Below, one piece after another: positions 1 through 7,065 of a DNA stretch of 7,647 nt (positions within the stretch are counted from its first letter, which is position 1; each line of letters opens with the position of its first letter). The translations under genes and the position numbers were made by a program. The notes under the pieces are model-generated. The model was not told where the DNA came from, did not search any database, and saw nothing but the letters and a program-made list of their open reading frames with translations. Source of the DNA: Prevotellaceae bacterium (lineage in GTDB: Bacteria; Bacteroidota; Bacteroidia; Bacteroidales; UBA932); the NCBI GenBank assembly GCA_031259935.1, contig JAIRKV010000223.1, positions 1-7,647 of the forward strand, in the 5' to 3' direction.

Positions 1-1
1 G

Positions 2-37
2 CATTATTGTGGCAAATGCAAAAAATTAAGAAAATAA
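2..37 (+). CDS. C-terminal end of a gene entering from the left, with a CGKC zinc-knuckle motif
   Basis: The frame that starts at base 2 reads HYCGKCKKLRK and stops at TAA 35-37. The CxxC pair in YCGKC resembles the second knuckle of a zinc-ribbon domain, and the lysines after it are typical of such ends. Only 11 residues are visible, so the family cannot be named. The other two forward frames also stop early, and frame 1 is open to TGA 58-60, so the choice of frame rests only on the motif. The same frame is open again from 38 to 235, which raises the possibility that this stop interrupts a longer gene (see findings). Confidence 0.25.
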   Translation, partial: HYCGKCKKLRK

Positions 38-100
38 TATCAAAAAAAAGCACTTTTTGAGCAAAAAATCACCAAAAAATCTAAAGACTCGCCTGAAAAC

Positions 101-235
101 ATGTTTCAAAAATCAACTCTGACAAAAAAACTCAAAAGTTTTTTCAACAAATCAACTTTATTGAACTTTTGCAAAGGTCTCATAATATTAATTTTATTGC
201 TTTCATTGTTTTTTATAAAACAGATGCAACTATAA
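101..235 (+). CDS. Possible 44-residue single-pass membrane protein, or the end of an interrupted zinc-ribbon protein
   Basis: ATG 101 opens a 44-codon frame ending at TAA 233-235. The N-terminal half is rich in Lys and Ser (MFQKSTLTKKLKSFFNKSTL). Residues about 25-39 are a continuous hydrophobic helix (GLIILILLLSLFFI), followed by a short KQMQL tail, so a C-terminally anchored membrane peptide is the natural reading. The frame has no stop from 38 onward, giving 66 open codons in DNA where stops should be frequent. No Shine-Dalgarno or promoter is evident before ATG 101, so the ATG may be internal to a longer frame. There is a short KSTL repeat at residues 4-7 and 18-21. No family is recognised and the gene may not be real. 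Confidence 0.3.
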   Translation: MFQKSTLTKKLKSFFNKSTLLNFCKGLIILILLLSLFFIKQMQL

Positions 236-255
236 AAGATTTTCCATAAATTTAC

Positions 256-290
256 AAAAAAATCGGGCAAAGCATGAAAACTTTGCCCGA
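256..290 (-). terminator. Strong intrinsic terminator facing the minus strand
   Basis: A perfect 10-bp stem pairs TCGGGCAAAG (263-272) with CTTTGCCCGA (281-290) around an 8-base loop. Read on the minus strand the hairpin is followed at once by seven T residues (262-256), the classic intrinsic terminator layout. On the plus strand it is followed by AAAAATTT, which is a poor U-tract, so it would not serve well as a terminator for a gene ending at 37 or 235. No minus-strand gene lies immediately upstream, so the transcript it ends is unknown. Candidates are a small RNA from this intergenic region or read-through from tamB across the pseudouridine synthase gene. Confidence 0.6.
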
Positions 291-398
291 AAAATTTAAA
301 TATTGAAACCTTTGCAAGGCAACAATGTTGATAAAATGTTAATATTTAGTTGATTATAATTTGTTTTGTTCATTGTTTTATAATTTATATTATTAATA
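256..398 (-). ncRNA. Candidate minus-strand small RNA ending at the 263-290 hairpin
   Basis: On the minus strand, TAACTTTG (410-403) matches the Bacteroidota -7 consensus TANNTTTG and would start a transcript near 398. About 140 bases later comes the strong hairpin and U7 tract. Between them the RNA can form a stem from 348-341 with 304-297 that encloses two short hairpins. Against this, no TTTG-like -33 element is found at the expected spacing, and AT-rich DNA produces such boxes and AT stems by chance. No known RNA family is recognised. This is an inference from layout only. Confidence 0.2.
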
Positions 399-538
399 AT
401 CACAAAGTTACAAAATAAAATCCCAACTAATAATCTTATTGATAGTTGTTTAGATATAAATTTTGTTAAATTTAAACAGTTTCTGAATTTAAAATGATTT
501 TTGCCGGATATTAATCAGATTGTTTTACATTTTATTTA

Positions 539-546
539 TAATTTTG
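539..546 (+). promoter_or_regulatory. Bacteroidota-type -7 box of the pseudouridine synthase gene
   Basis: TAATTTTG fits the TANNTTTG -7 consensus used by the primary sigma factor of Bacteroidota. It would start transcription near 551-554 and leave a leader of only about 10 bases before ATG 563. The nearest upstream -33 candidate is ATTG at 519-522, spaced 16 bases instead of about 20, so the match is partial. No Shine-Dalgarno is present; the leader is A-rich (AAAATTAAAATACA), as is usual in this phylum. Confidence 0.35.
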
Positions 547-562
547 TAAAAATTAAAATACA

Positions 563-1258
563 ATGATTGACAATAATATTGGAAATAGAATATTACATGA
601 AGACAACCACATAATTATTGTGAACAAATGTGCGGGCGAAATTATACAAACCGATAAAACCGGAGATATAACTTTAAGCGAGGTTCTGAAACAGTATATT
701 AAAATAAGAGATAGCAAACCGGGAAACGTTTTTATCGGCGTTGCGCATCGACTTGACCGACCTGTGAGCGGTGCGGTTATTTTTGCAAAAACAAGCAAAT
801 CTCTTGCACGACTCAATAATATGTTTAAACAGGGAAACATACATAAAACGTATTACGCAATAGTAAAAAACAAGCCGAAATTTGAAGAAGATACCCTTAT
901 TCATAATTTAATTCGCAATGAAAAAATAAATAAATCATTTATTTGCGAAAAACCTTTGAACAGTGCAAAACAGGCAAGGCTGCGCTATAAACTTGCAGGA
1001 CAAAGTAATACATATTTTTTAATAGAGATTGAACTAATGACAGGCAGACATCATCAAATACGGTGCCAGCTGGCTGCAATAGGCTGTCCGATAAAAGGCG
1101 ATTTGAAATACGGCTATCAGCGTTCAAATTCCAATGGAGGAATATCGCTGCATGCGCGAAAAATAGAATTTATTCATCCTGTAAATAACAATCAAATAAA
1201 AATAACAGCGCCTTTTCCCGAAAATGATTTGTGGGATTGTTTTTATGTAAAGAAATAA
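563..1258 (+). CDS. RluA-family RNA pseudouridine synthase (single catalytic domain, no S4 domain)
   Basis: This 231-residue enzyme should convert uridine to pseudouridine in rRNA or tRNA in the cytoplasm. The catalytic motif HRLDRPVSG spans residues 62-70, with D65 as the nucleophilic aspartate. The second conserved block, TGRHHQIR (160-167), the following KGDLKYG (178-184) and SLHA (195-198) are all intact and in family order. The protein starts directly in the catalytic domain (ILHEDNHIIIVNKCAG), so it lacks the N-terminal S4 RNA-binding domain of RluC/RluD and resembles the short RluA/TruC-like subgroup; its target uridine cannot be read from sequence. The start at 563 is the first Met after an in-frame stop at 554-556. 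The gene stands alone on its strand and converges on tamB with 42 bp between stop codons. The family is certain, the substrate is not. Confidence 0.93.
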   Translation: MIDNNIGNRILHEDNHIIIVNKCAGEIIQTDKTGDITLSEVLKQYIKIRDSKPGNVFIGVAHRLDRPVSGAVIFAKTSKSLARLNNMFKQGNIHKTYYAIVKNKPKFEEDTLIHNLIRNEKINKSFICEKPLNSAKQARLRYKLAGQSNTYFLIEIELMTGRHHQIRCQLAAIGCPIKGDLKYGYQRSNSNGGISLHARKIEFIHPVNNNQIKITAPFPENDLWDCFYVKK

Positions 1259-1272
1259 TTTTTGTAACAAGA

Positions 1273-1289
1273 TTAATTTTGCAAATTAA
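1273..1289. repeat. Small AT-only inverted repeat between two convergent genes
   Basis: TTAATTT (1273-1279) pairs perfectly with AAATTAA (1283-1289) around a TGC loop. It is the only hairpin in the 42-bp gap between the pseudouridine synthase gene and tamB. The stem contains no G-C pair and no U-tract follows on either side, so it would be a weak terminator at best and may be a chance repeat. Confidence 0.25.
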
Positions 1290-1300
1290 GGTAATATGTT

Positions 1301-4300
1301 TTAACGAACCGTATCTGCTCTTTCGTCCAATTTTATTTCAAATTCGTTTGAATTTGTTGGAATAGCATTTATCGAATCCTGTATGTTGGCTTGTCTTTGT
1401 CGAAAGCGCTCGCGGCGTTGACGCAACTGTTTGGAACGAAATATGGAGTTCCACAATTCTTTCCATGTGTTGAATCCGCCTTGATATGAAATTCGCCCTC
1501 CTTGACGGCTTGTTTCCATATCGTTGGTATATTCATCGGTTGAATGACTGAATGCTTTGAATTTCAGGCTTCCCTGAGGATTCAATTTTATGTCGACATC
1601 AAAATTTCCTGCAATATCGCTTGTAGATGTACGCGGTGCGCTGCCGATATTTCCGCTGATTTCAACTCTGTCTTCAAACATTTTAATTGATGCATGAGCG
1701 TCAAATTCGGTTTCGGTCGAAGCGTTTCCTGTGCGAATATCAACGCCAAGATCGACAGGAACTTTAAGCGAAGCAAGCCATGCGCTCAACTGGTTTGATA
1801 AAATTTCCGAAAGATTTGATGTTATGCTTGCATTACTGATAATGTTTCCCATTTGTTCTTCGGGAATGAAGTTGCCGAATGCAAGTAAAAATGAAAACTG
1901 TTTCCATAATTTTTCGTCTGTGTTTAACATCGATTGAGCACGCGCTTTGGTATCCACATCTATGTTTTGAATGTCTATAACCGGTTTTATCATAAAGTTG
2001 GAAATGTTGCCTGTAAGTTGTACCCGACAAACAACAGGATATTTTGTATTACTGATAGTTGTATCGGCTAAAAGATTGCGCAGCGACAAACGTAAAGTTC
2101 GTACATAATCGGCTGTAATATTTATTTTTGTTTGACTCATGTCGCCGTTGAAATTTATTTGACTGCCGCTGTTTATTGCAAATTCTTTTGATAAAAAATT
2201 CAGCATTGGAAGCGTCCATTTGAAACTTCCGTTTTCGATAATATAATTTCCGTATAATTTAAATTTTTCTTCATTAGGATTTATACTCATTTGCAACGCA
2301 CCCGAACCTGTTCCCGTGATTGCATCTCCCGAATTTTCGTCCAGTATGATTTGAACTTCTGCATTTCTGTTCATTGTAATTGCAAGTGATATATTAAGAT
2401 CCGATTTTGCAGATTTTGTTTCGTTATTTTTCTTTATTTGAGCCATAAATTTTTCTTCAGCGCTCGGTTCGTTCTCTGAATCGCTGTTCTCAAAAGTAAG
2501 AAGCGTTTTTTCGGATATGCTTGCAGAGTTAATCGGTATAACAATTTTTGTGTTTTTTTCGGGTCTGACGTTAATGTTAAAATTCAAATCTTCCAATTTT
2601 CCGTTCATGCGCACGAGTCCCGAAATATATGCTTTTCCGTAAAATTCATCATTATTGTTTGTGGTTGTATTCAATCCCAGCAACTTGTCGGCATTAACGT
2701 TTATGTCGAATACGAAATTTCTAAGATGTTCGTGAGTTACCGCAGCATTCAAACGCCCTGTATTGCTTTGACTGTCGTGTAATGTAGCATTTTGGATTTT
2801 AATTGCATTTTCGACAAAACTTACCGGAGTTGAAAGTAAATAATGCGTTTTTAAAAAATCAACAGTAAATCTTGCGCTATCGAGAGTTGCATGACCAAGC
2901 AAATGTAATTTTCCTCCTTCGCCTTTCAAATTTACAGTTCCCGACACGCTTCCTGTTATTTCGTTCAATTCACTGTGTATAAGAGCTTCGGCAATTTTGA
3001 GTTCAAATTTTTTTGCATCGAAAATCAAATCGTAATAATCTTTATTTGGCACGTATGAACCGCGAACATTGAGTTTTTCGTTTCCGTTTTTTATAATTTT
3101 CGATGAAAATTCCATGCTTTTCGTTTTTTCTTTCCATCGGCTTAATATCGAAATCTTCCCAAGCAACCAGTTGTTTGCATAAATATCTGTTGTATTTATA
3201 TCCGAAAAAAACATTGTATTTCCGCCAATATTGGCAATTTGTGCATTTCCGAAAACAGTTCCTTCCAACTTATAACCTTCGGGTTCAAATACAGGATTGA
3301 AATTTGCGATGTCAAATTTTGTCAGTTCAAGATGCATTGAAGTATTTGGCATTGTTGAATATATTCCGTTTATAAAAATCCTTTGCGAGCCGCTGACCGC
3401 ATCAAATTTTGATACTTCAAAATAATTTTTCTTAATTTTCATTTCGTTCAGTGCAAAATCCCAAACGGCATTGTTAATTATTATTTGCGATGGCTTTATT
3501 TTGAAGTAGTAGCCAATATTTTCATCATCTTTCAATATTTGCGTCTGTACATTTATGTTTCCTTTGTTTATTTTTTCAGTTTTGTTATTATACTGTATTG
3601 TGGTTGATATTTCATTATTATTGACATCTCCGTTTATGAACAGATTTTTAAAATTAAGTCCTTCGGCAGTCATTTCTTCGCAATCGGCATCGAACATGAA
3701 TTTGGAATTAATATTGCTTTTCAAGTTAATTTTTTTAATTGAAGTTTCGCCAAAGCCTATAAAATCCGATTTTACATACAGTTGTGCCTCATGGTCTTCG
3801 ATTTTGATATTTGCAATCGTGTTTTCGGCTATAAAAAGTTGCGGGTTTATAATTCTCGCAATATCCTGTATTTTTTTTGTTTTAATGTTAAGTTCATACT
3901 TATCTTTTTCAGTATAATCTGCATTACTGTGAATAGTTGGAATATATTTTGAGATTATAGATTTTGCATCCGATATAAATCCTTCAAAACTGTCATTGCC
4001 TTTATATTCGGCATCAAAATATGATGATTCTAACAGTATTTTGTTATTATTTCCATTTTGTTCTGCTTTTAACTGTATTTCTTCTATATTGATAACTTCT
4101 TGAGAATCTTCATATTTTGCATTTTGCAATTTTAACATTCCATTGAAATTTATGTTTTTTCCATACAAATCGGCAACAATTTTTCCGGAAAATATCGATG
4201 TTGTATCATCGGTTTTTATCTTCAGCCGGTATAAATCGGCATAAGTTACGTTTGTTGTAAAAACAAAACGATAATCATCTTTTTCGGTTTTATTCATGTT

Positions 4301-5857
4301 GATATTTCCAAAGAAATCAAATTTCAGGTGCTCGTCATTGCATACGACTTTTCCGTTAAAAGCATTGTTAGACAAATCTCCGGCAATATCAATATCGGTA
4401 TATTTGCGGTCATTAAAAAACAGTTCCGAAACTTTACCTTCGGCATACAGTTTGAACATTCCATTTACAGGTTGTATGCCGCGCATTTTATTAATATTTA
4501 ATGATGTGTTTTTAATATCTTCAGTTCCCGCAATCTTTCCCAAATCGAAATTTACCAATATCAAATCTCCGTCAAATTCAAAATCATTTTCAGCAGATGA
4601 AAAATTAAATTCTGTGCCGGTTTCTATTTTTCCGAGGTTGGTATTGAACAGTCCTTTTACCGAAAAATTATTGTAATGTCCTGACAAATTACCCGAATAA
4701 TCGATATTTGTGAATGCTTCAAATTCTTTGCCCAATACATTTTTGTCCGTATGAGTAATTTGTTTAAATGTTGCATTTATGTCTTTTACATTTGTAGTTA
4801 TGATTAAATTTTCGCAAGTAAATACAGTTGAATCAATTTCGGGTAATCCTTTAAACGAAAAATTACCTGTCAGACCTGTAAAACCTGCTGCGCTTTTTAT
4901 ACTAAAATTTTCAGTATGCATATCGGCAACCGTTCCGTTTACTTTTCCCTGCGGAAAAACAATAATATTTGCGCTTGCCAAATCGTGAGCAAAAAAACCT
5001 ATCGTTTTGAAAGCCAGATATCCGCCGGCAATATCCGCTTCCATACGAACTCTGTTAAGATAATCGTCGATATCATCGCTGCCGTTCGGAAAATTCATCG
5101 CATAATAATCGAACTTTAAATTTGTATAATCATCAATTATCGAAAGTTCAGGCAAATACGCTCTGTGCGAACATACATAAGATTTTTTTCCCGTCGAAAT
5201 TTCTATAAGATGAAAACCTGACTTTTCGCGGAATCCGAGATGTGAAATATCAAAAAATACAGTATCCTCAATTATTTTTATATTGTTTGCGGTAAGATAT
5301 ATACTGTCAATTCTTAAATCCGAAAAATTGATTTGCGAAGGTATTGTCTCGTCCGTATCGTCGCGATTTTGCAGCGAAAATCTGAAATTGCTCAATTCCA
5401 ACCGTTTGGTTGATATTGAAAAACTTTTGCTTTGCACAGTATCACTGACTGTTTTATTACTTGACAAACGCGCCAGTAATTTGTCCAGATTAAGCGTATC
5501 GTTGGTTGTGATTAAATTAAACTGCCCATTTGTAAGTTTTATCGAACTGAAATTTATTTTTTTTCCCGAGAACCAGATATTAGAAATACTTACCTCTGCT
5601 TCGGCTATGTTAACAAGCGTATCGCCTTCCGTATCTTCTACATATAAATCATCTGCTACCAAACTTTTGAAAAATTTGTAATTTACCGATTTTATACTTA
5701 CTTTCGTTTTTGTTATTTGCGATATTTCGTTCGTTATTTTTTTGACAATATACGTTTGAACAGGTGGAAGTTTGATCATAAAATATGCTGTCAAAGGTAA
5801 TAAAATCACCAGCAGCAACAGTATTTGCAATATTCCTCTTATCGTTTTGAACAACAT
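1301..5857 (-). CDS. tamB: TamB-like translocation and assembly module / AsmA-like envelope protein
   Basis: The 1518-residue protein has an N-terminal membrane anchor (hydrophobic residues about 8-28 after MLFKTIRG) and then a very long, repetitive beta-strand-rich region, as expected of the lipid-channelling groove of TamB/AsmA-like proteins that span the periplasm. The C-terminal TamB domain (PF04357, formerly DUF490) covers roughly residues 1000-1470. It shows typical segments such as VDFLKTHYLLSTPVSF (near 998) and the late GGRISYQGGFNTWKELW (about 1455-1471). A short acidic insert (SDSENEPSAEEK) lies near 1127. The last 45 residues (1474-1518) begin with an Arg/Gln-rich stretch and form an extended tail. 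In Proteobacteria TamB works with TamA in outer-membrane biogenesis and phospholipid transport; in Bacteroidota the partner is thought to be TamL, not seen here. The start at 5857 directly follows an in-frame stop (5861-5863) after one Lys codon. It is divergent from tsaD. Confidence 0.9.
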   Translation of the reverse strand: MLFKTIRGILQILLLLVILLPLTAYFMIKLPPVQTYIVKKITNEISQITKTKVSIKSVNYKFFKSLVADDLYVEDTEGDTLVNIAEAEVSISNIWFSGKKINFSSIKLTNGQFNLITTNDTLNLDKLLARLSSNKTVSDTVQSKSFSISTKRLELSNFRFSLQNRDDTDETIPSQINFSDLRIDSIYLTANNIKIIEDTVFFDISHLGFREKSGFHLIEISTGKKSYVCSHRAYLPELSIIDDYTNLKFDYYAMNFPNGSDDIDDYLNRVRMEADIAGGYLAFKTIGFFAHDLASANIIVFPQGKVNGTVADMHTENFSIKSAAGFTGLTGNFSFKGLPEIDSTVFTCENLIITTNVKDINATFKQITHTDKNVLGKEFEAFTNIDYSGNLSGHYNNFSVKGLFNTNLGKIETGTEFNFSSAENDFEFDGDLILVNFDLGKIAGTEDIKNTSLNINKMRGIQPVNGMFKLYAEGKVSELFFNDRKYTDIDIAGDLSNNAFNGKVVCNDEHLKFDFFGNINMNKTEKDDYRFVFTTNVTYADLYRLKIKTDDTTSIFSGKIVADLYGKNINFNGMLKLQNAKYEDSQEVINIEEIQLKAEQNGNNNKILLESSYFDAEYKGNDSFEGFISDAKSIISKYIPTIHSNADYTEKDKYELNIKTKKIQDIARIINPQLFIAENTIANIKIEDHEAQLYVKSDFIGFGETSIKKINLKSNINSKFMFDADCEEMTAEGLNFKNLFINGDVNNNEISTTIQYNNKTEKINKGNINVQTQILKDDENIGYYFKIKPSQIIINNAVWDFALNEMKIKKNYFEVSKFDAVSGSQRIFINGIYSTMPNTSMHLELTKFDIANFNPVFEPEGYKLEGTVFGNAQIANIGGNTMFFSDINTTDIYANNWLLGKISILSRWKEKTKSMEFSSKIIKNGNEKLNVRGSYVPNKDYYDLIFDAKKFELKIAEALIHSELNEITGSVSGTVNLKGEGGKLHLLGHATLDSARFTVDFLKTHYLLSTPVSFVENAIKIQNATLHDSQSNTGRLNAAVTHEHLRNFVFDINVNADKLLGLNTTTNNNDEFYGKAYISGLVRMNGKLEDLNFNINVRPEKNTKIVIPINSASISEKTLLTFENSDSENEPSAEEKFMAQIKKNNETKSAKSDLNISLAITMNRNAEVQIILDENSGDAITGTGSGALQMSINPNEEKFKLYGNYIIENGSFKWTLPMLNFLSKEFAINSGSQINFNGDMSQTKINITADYVRTLRLSLRNLLADTTISNTKYPVVCRVQLTGNISNFMIKPVIDIQNIDVDTKARAQSMLNTDEKLWKQFSFLLAFGNFIPEEQMGNIISNASITSNLSEILSNQLSAWLASLKVPVDLGVDIRTGNASTETEFDAHASIKMFEDRVEISGNIGSAPRTSTSDIAGNFDVDIKLNPQGSLKFKAFSHSTDEYTNDMETSRQGGRISYQGGFNTWKELWNSIFRSKQLRQRRERFRQRQANIQDSINAIPTNSNEFEIKLDERADTVR

Positions 5858-5941
5858 TTTTTACAGATATAAAATGCAAAAAAAACGAAAAAAATTGAAT
5901 TATTCGATAATTTGAAGCATTTTTGCATAATTTTTAAAATT
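5858..5941. promoter_or_regulatory. Shared divergent upstream region of tamB and tsaD
   Basis: These 84 bases separate the two start codons and must carry, or overlap, the promoters of both genes unless transcription comes from elsewhere. The sequence is almost all A/T. No full TANNTTTG box with a properly spaced TTTG is found on either strand. The nearest matches are TAATTTTT at 5928-5935 on the plus strand and TATATCTG at 5871-5864 on the minus strand, each with one mismatch and very close to the start codon it would serve. I cannot assign promoter elements with confidence. Confidence 0.4.
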
Positions 5942-6952
5942 ATGGCTATTATTCTTGGTATAGAATCATCGTGCGACGATACGTCGGCAGCAATAATAAA
6001 AGATGGAATTTTATTGTCTAACATTATTGCAAATCAATCTGTTCACGAGTTTTACGGAGGCGTAATTCCCGAACTTGCATCGCGCGCACATCTGCAAAAT
6101 ATTGTTCCTGCCGTGTCGATGGCGATTAAAACGGCAGAAATTGCAAAAAATGAAATTTCGGCAATTGCGTTTACGCGAGGTCCGGGACTTATGGGTTCGC
6201 TGCTTGTGGGAGTTTCGTTTGCAAAAGGTTTTGCAAAAGCGCTTAATATTCCAATGATTGAAGTAAACCATTTGCAGGGTCATATTCTTGCACACTTTCT
6301 GGACGAAAAAAACAAACAAAATCTTCATCCGAAATTTCCCTTTTTGTGCCTGCTTGTTTCGGGTGGACATACTCAAATAGTTGTTGTAAAAGATTATATG
6401 AACTTTGAAATAATTGGTAAAACTATTGACGATGCAGCCGGCGAAGCTTTTGACAAATGCGCAAAAGTTATGGAATTGCCGTATCCCGGCGGTCCCGTTG
6501 TTGATAAACTTGCAAAAGAAGGAAATGCCGGCGCCTTTGCGTTTGCGCATCCCGTTGCAGGCGGACTGGATTACAGCTTCAGCGGATTGAAAACTTCATT
6601 TCTGTATTTTCTTCGCGACAGGATTGCCGAAAACCCTGATTTTATTGAACAAAATAAAGCCGATTTATGTGCATCACTGCAAAATGCAATAATCAGAATT
6701 TTAATGAAAAACCTTATAAAGGCATCAGAACAGACTGAAATAAAAGAAATTGCAATATCCGGCGGCGTTTCGGCAAATTCGGGTTTGCGTAATGCAATTA
6801 ATGATGAAGGGAAAATCAGAAAATGGAACGTATATCTTCCTCAACTTAAATTTACAACCGACAATGCTGCAATGATTGCAATAACAGGATATTTCAAATA
6901 TTTGAACAATAAAACCTGCGGATACGATACTGTTCCTGCGGCACGAATGTAA
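5942..6952 (+). CDS. tsaD: tRNA N6-threonylcarbamoyladenosine (t6A37) transferase TsaD
   Basis: TsaD transfers the threonylcarbamoyl group from threonylcarbamoyl-AMP (made by TsaC/TsaC2) to N6 of A37 in tRNAs that decode ANN codons, working with TsaB and TsaE in the cytoplasm. The 336-residue product is of usual length. It opens with the ATPase-fold signature ILGIESSCDDTSAA (residues 4-17). The metal-binding HxxGH motif is HLQGH, with H110 and H114, and the third ligand is D307 in TTDNAAM. SGGHT (140-144), the YSFSGLKT nucleotide/tRNA-site block (211-218) and SGGVSAN (273-279) are intact, and it ends with PAARM. The start at 5942 is preferred over the in-frame ATG at 5912, because the family begins within a few residues of ILGIESSCDD and the ten extra residues (MKHFCIIFKI) have no family counterpart. 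It is followed eight bases later by a hairpin terminator. Confidence 0.97.
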   Translation: MAIILGIESSCDDTSAAIIKDGILLSNIIANQSVHEFYGGVIPELASRAHLQNIVPAVSMAIKTAEIAKNEISAIAFTRGPGLMGSLLVGVSFAKGFAKALNIPMIEVNHLQGHILAHFLDEKNKQNLHPKFPFLCLLVSGGHTQIVVVKDYMNFEIIGKTIDDAAGEAFDKCAKVMELPYPGGPVVDKLAKEGNAGAFAFAHPVAGGLDYSFSGLKTSFLYFLRDRIAENPDFIEQNKADLCASLQNAIIRILMKNLIKASEQTEIKEIAISGGVSANSGLRNAINDEGKIRKWNVYLPQLKFTTDNAAMIAITGYFKYLNNKTCGYDTVPAARM

Positions 6953-6959
6953 TAAAAGT

Positions 6960-6995
6960 CAAAATCCCGATAGCAGAAAGCATTTCGGGATTTTG
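6960..6995. terminator. Hairpin terminator between tsaD and the convergent gene at the right edge, probably bidirectional
   Basis: A perfect 11-bp stem pairs CAAAATCCCGA (6960-6970) with TCGGGATTTTG (6985-6995) around a 14-base loop. It starts eight bases after the tsaD stop. The outer part of the stem is A4/T4, so a T-run ends the hairpin in both directions, with further T residues (ACTTTTATT) on the minus-strand side. It is well placed to end tsaD transcription from the left and the minus-strand gene whose stop is at 7066 from the right. Confidence 0.8.
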
Positions 6996-7065
6996 GAGTT
7001 ATGGAGAATTTGGGGGTTTTATGTTAAATCAAATTTTCTCAATAAATCAAAAAATATTTATAAAA

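Larger units (their letters stand above)
236..562. other. AT-rich non-coding region upstream of the pseudouridine synthase gene
   Basis: About 330 bases have no convincing coding frame on either strand. They contain the strong hairpin at 263-290 and a perfect 8-bp AT inverted repeat (297-304 with 341-348). That repeat encloses two 4-bp hairpins, at 309-319 (CCTT/AAGG) and 320-330 (CAAC/GTTG). From about 349 to 535 the sequence is nearly pure A/T with no clear structure. The right end holds the likely promoter of the downstream gene. I see no tRNA, known riboswitch or repeat array here. Confidence 0.6.

Noticed and set aside
110..114. HLQGH in TsaD (residue numbering) in place of the HMEGH seen in E. 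coli TsaD
   Set aside because: Only the two histidines and the glycine are required; Gln at the middle position is, as far as I recall, common in TsaD from this phylum, so it is not a lost residue.
125..144. Hairpin AAAAAACT/AGTTTTTT as a possible terminator for the frame ending at 37
   Set aside because: The stem has a single G-C pair, lies inside the 38-235 open frame, and A/T runs of this kind pair by chance in such sequence.
553..1127. Minus-strand open frames opposite the pseudouridine synthase gene (553-840, 674-904, 939-1127)
   Set aside because: They are antisense to a gene with intact catalytic motifs, have no recognisable domains, and have Cys/Ser/Phe-rich compositions typical of shadow frames.
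5283..5681. Plus-strand open frames inside tamB, the longest being 5283-5681, 4296-4676 and 3555-3917
   Set aside because: They are antisense shadows of a continuous 1518-codon gene. Their apparent hydrophobic segments come from reading its codons backwards.
6011..6550. A 179-codon minus-strand frame opposite tsaD
   Set aside because: It overlaps the most conserved part of tsaD and its Lys/Arg/Cys/Phe-rich product resembles no protein; its length follows from tsaD codon use.
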